Of a stretch of DNA of 64,000 bases, positions 63,913 through 64,000 are shown piece by piece. The stretch's first letter is position 1, and each line of letters opens with the position of its first letter. The DNA comes from Parietichytrium sp. I65-24A (taxonomy: Eukaryota > Sar > Bigyra > Thraustochytrida > Thraustochytriidae). The DNA is taken from NCBI GenBank assembly GCA_012862575.1, contig BLSF01000007.1, positions 620,001-684,000 of the forward strand, read 5' to 3'. The position numbers were made by a program, and so were the translations under genes. The notes below the pieces were generated by a model, which saw only the letters and a program-made list of their open reading frames with translations, searched no databases and was not told the origin of the DNA.

Positions 63913-64000
63913 ATGGCCGCTGAGGTGACAGTGAATAATGACGAAATAGATAATAAATACTTGGGGTTTAGTTGTACATTCGAGGCATACTTGTGGGATG
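63913..64000 (+). CDS. Start of a gene running off the right edge
   Basis: ATG at 63913 opens a frame with no stop to the end of the window: MAAEVTVNNDEIDNKYLGF followed by ten more codons. The sequence before it is AT-rich with stops, as for a leader. Only 29 codons are visible, so a chance frame cannot be excluded and no function is assigned. Confidence 0.35.
   Translation, partial: MAAEVTVNNDEIDNKYLGFSCTFEAYLWD

Overview
This is a nuclear genome window from a unicellular, intron-poor eukaryote. Most genes are single long ORFs (Raptor is about 1,940 codons without an intron). Where introns occur they are short (50-105 nt), mostly GTAAG...AG. Genes sit on both strands without operon logic. 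Three genes look ciliary: a SHIPPO-repeat protein, a small CFAP68-like protein and an enolase-4-like pseudoenzyme. The organism therefore probably builds a flagellum. With TORC1, WASH and NDC80-complex genes plus a bacterial-type mitochondrial aconitase B, this fits a flagellated protist. A labyrinthulomycete or other stramenopile is my best guess, but the lineage is an inference I cannot test here.

Layout. 1-11.9 kb: an unrecognised gene running off the left edge (minus), an AT-rich gene-free stretch, an AGC kinase, a predicted three-exon membrane protein, a membrane-anchored M6-type metalloprotease and an orphan gene. 13.6-23.8 kb: WASH1, a PP2C phosphatase, TSR3 (18S rRNA modification), mitochondrial stomatin-like protein 2, the SHIPPO protein and the CFAP68-like protein. 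24-33.6 kb: a frame-scrambled possible gene relic, a second AGC kinase (three exons, probable N-myristoylation), an SNM1/Artemis-type nuclease (two exons) and the kinetochore protein NUF2.

33.6-40.6 kb is a broken tandem array of concentrative nucleoside transporter (CNT) genes. Three copies of the 5' flank and at least two extra 3' ends surround one nearly complete coding region. Single N bases sit exactly at the joins, so the array is probably collapsed in the assembly. 40.6-44.5 kb has no convincing gene.

44.5-64 kb: a CoA-binding-domain protein, an NSUN2/Trm4-type tRNA m5C methyltransferase, the ENO4-like pseudoenolase, Raptor, a small gene cut by a 42-N gap, a two-exon orphan, mitochondrial aconitase B, a gene-free repeat-rich stretch and the first codons of a gene entering from the right edge.

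Intergenic DNA carries tandem repeats, microsatellites and many copies of a near-palindromic GTACTC(A/G)GTAC motif. I saw no convincing tRNA, rRNA, CRISPR array or intact mobile element.
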